The notes under the pieces were generated by a model. It was not told the origin of the DNA and did no database searches. It worked only from the letters and a program-made list of their open reading frames with translations. Below, piece by piece: positions 63,169-64,000 of a stretch of DNA of 64,000 nucleotides. How positions within the stretch are numbered: the first letter of the stretch is position 1; each line of letters begins with the position of its first letter. The DNA comes from Belnapia sp. F-4-1 (GTDB lineage Bacteria > Pseudomonadota > Alphaproteobacteria > Acetobacterales > Acetobacteraceae): positions 4,669,430 to 4,733,429 of the forward strand of contig NZ_KN676113.1 in NCBI RefSeq assembly GCF_000802185.1, given 5' to 3'. The position numbers and the translations under genes were made by a program.

Positions 63169-63984
63169 CTACTGCTCGATCAGGACCTTCGCCTCGGCGA
63201 GCGTGTTGAACACCTCGGTGTTCAGTAGCTCGCCGCGCAGTTTGCCGTTGAAGCTTTCCCCGTATCCGTTCTCCCATGGGCTGCCGGGCTCGATGAAGGC
63301 GGTCCTCGTGCCCACGCCGCTGATCCAGCCCTTCACTGTGGCTGCGAACTCGGGCCCATTGTCCGACCCAACATGGCCTGGGATGCCACGCAAGATGAAC
63401 AGGTCGGACAGCGCATCGATGACATCAGCTGCCTTGAACTGGCGCCCAATCCGGATCGCCAGGCATTCGCGGGTGAACTCATCGGCCACGTTCAGCATCC
63501 GGAACTTGCGCCCGTCCCGGGTGCGGTCCTCGACGAAGTCATAGGCCCATACGTGATTGGGGTGCTCGGGCCGGAGCCGCCGGCAGGAGCCATCGTTCAG
63601 CCAGAGCCGCCCACGCTTGGGCTGCCGGGCAGGCACCTCCAGCCCCTCCGCCCGCCAGATGCGCTCCACCCGCTTGTGGTTGCACCGCCAGCTCTCGCCC
63701 CGCAGCAGGGCCGTGATCCGGCAGTAGCCGTAGCGCCCGTACCGCTGGGCCAGGCCAATGATGCTCTCGGCCAGCGCCGCTTCGTCGCCGGCTGCCCTCG
63801 GCACCTTGCGCTGCACCGAGCGGTGCTGCCCCAGCACCCGGCAGGCAAACCGCTCCGAGACGCCCAGCTTGTCCATGACATGCTCGACACAGCCCCGACG
63901 ACGCGCGGCGCTCACCAGTTTCCCGAGGCAGCTTCCTTCAGCACCAGCTTCCCCAAAGTGAGATCGGCCACCGCCAACCGCCAA
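63169..63984 (-). pseudogene. IS3-family transposase OrfB, truncated
   Basis: The rve integrase core is intact: NHVWAYDFVEDRTRDGRKF (first Asp), GHVGSDNGPEFAATVKGWI (second Asp) and PWENGYGESFNGKLRGELL (Glu). The frame stops after AEAKVLIEQ with TAG where IS407 relatives continue with Trp-Arg-Arg and about 40 further residues. N-terminal residues before about RRRGCVEHVMDKLGVSERF are in the orfA overlap and normally reached by frameshift. Probably inactive. Confidence 0.82.
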
Positions 63985-64000
63985 CCGCCGCCTGCCGTTC
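63912..64000 (-). CDS. IS3-family OrfA, C-terminal part (cut by window edge)
   Basis: Frame ending LAVADLTLGKLVLKEAASGNW, TGA at 63914-63912, as in IS407-type OrfA leucine-zipper ends. Overlaps the start of orfB. The helix-turn-helix part lies beyond position 64000. Confidence 0.75.
   Translation of the reverse strand, partial: TAGGGWRLAVADLTLGKLVLKEAASGNW

Larger units (their letters stand above)
63169..64000 (-). mobile_element. IS3-family (IS407-like) insertion sequence, damaged and cut by window edge
   Basis: Overlapping orfA and orfB in the -1 arrangement typical of IS3. The orfB C terminus is lost, so the left end is missing. The right end is beyond the window. Confidence 0.8.

Overview
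The window is a very GC-rich stretch of bacterial chromosome whose gene content and gene order point to an alphaproteobacterium of the Acetobacteraceae/Rhodospirillales type (Roseomonas-like). Signs are the mfd-sdhE/recG neighbourhood, ppiD-trpE, trpGDC-moaC-moeA-lexA facing comEC, an alphaproteobacterial LexA box (GAAC-N7-GAAC), a PlcP/glycosyltransferase lipid gene pair and a CtrA-like regulator. Coding is dense, and many neighbours overlap by ATGA or GTGA. Long open frames antisense to real genes are common and are composition artefacts.

Layout. 1-3535: DNA repair (mfd start, sdhE, recG). 3591-8476: a GldA/GldF/GldG-like ABC export cluster with a DUF4340 protein and a Nudix hydrolase. 8639-15937: an orphan msrP, a CtrA-like regulator with a broken receiver domain, a lytic transglycosylase, a DUF192 protein, an epoxide-hydrolase-like enzyme, an aminotransferase, and a histone-deacetylase-like gene coupled to tpiA. 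16043-25599: a ppiD-trpE-amidohydrolase block, then a complete trp attenuator (20360-20475), a 44-codon reading frame coupled to trpG, and trpGDC-moaC-moeA-lexA, with an autoregulatory LexA box before lexA. 25601-30601: comEC, gltX and a zinc alcohol dehydrogenase.

30631-35700 is the most coherent functional block: a diacylglycerol-kinase-like gene diverges from plcP-like, glycosyltransferase and pmtA-like genes, with a good Pho box between them and a phytase-like esterase downstream. This looks like a phosphate-starvation membrane-lipid remodelling cluster. 35701-40244: kdpABC with kdpF (28 aa) and a further 27-aa membrane peptide, without kdpDE. 40420-44246: a small unknown protein, an orphan Bug-type binding protein, a PfkB sugar kinase and two carboxymuconolactone-decarboxylase-fold proteins.

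44247-45582 is a decayed, partly AT-rich accessory strip with two pseudogenes, one a 181-residue frame split by a single TGA. 45583-54239 is a catabolic region: a branched-chain-amino-acid-type ABC importer with a fused permease-ATPase, an enolase-superfamily enzyme, an enoyl-CoA hydratase, an alpha/beta hydrolase that lacks the nucleophile serine, and divergent pcaHG. 54246-62748 holds redox and acetate-type metabolism (TrxR-like protein, thioesterase, acidic small protein, PoxB, PQQ alcohol dehydrogenase with cytochrome c domain) and two MFS transporters.

62780-64000 begins what looks like an integrated element: a 3'-half tRNA-Ser(GCU) fragment, as left by site-specific integration, followed by a damaged IS3-family element that runs off the window.
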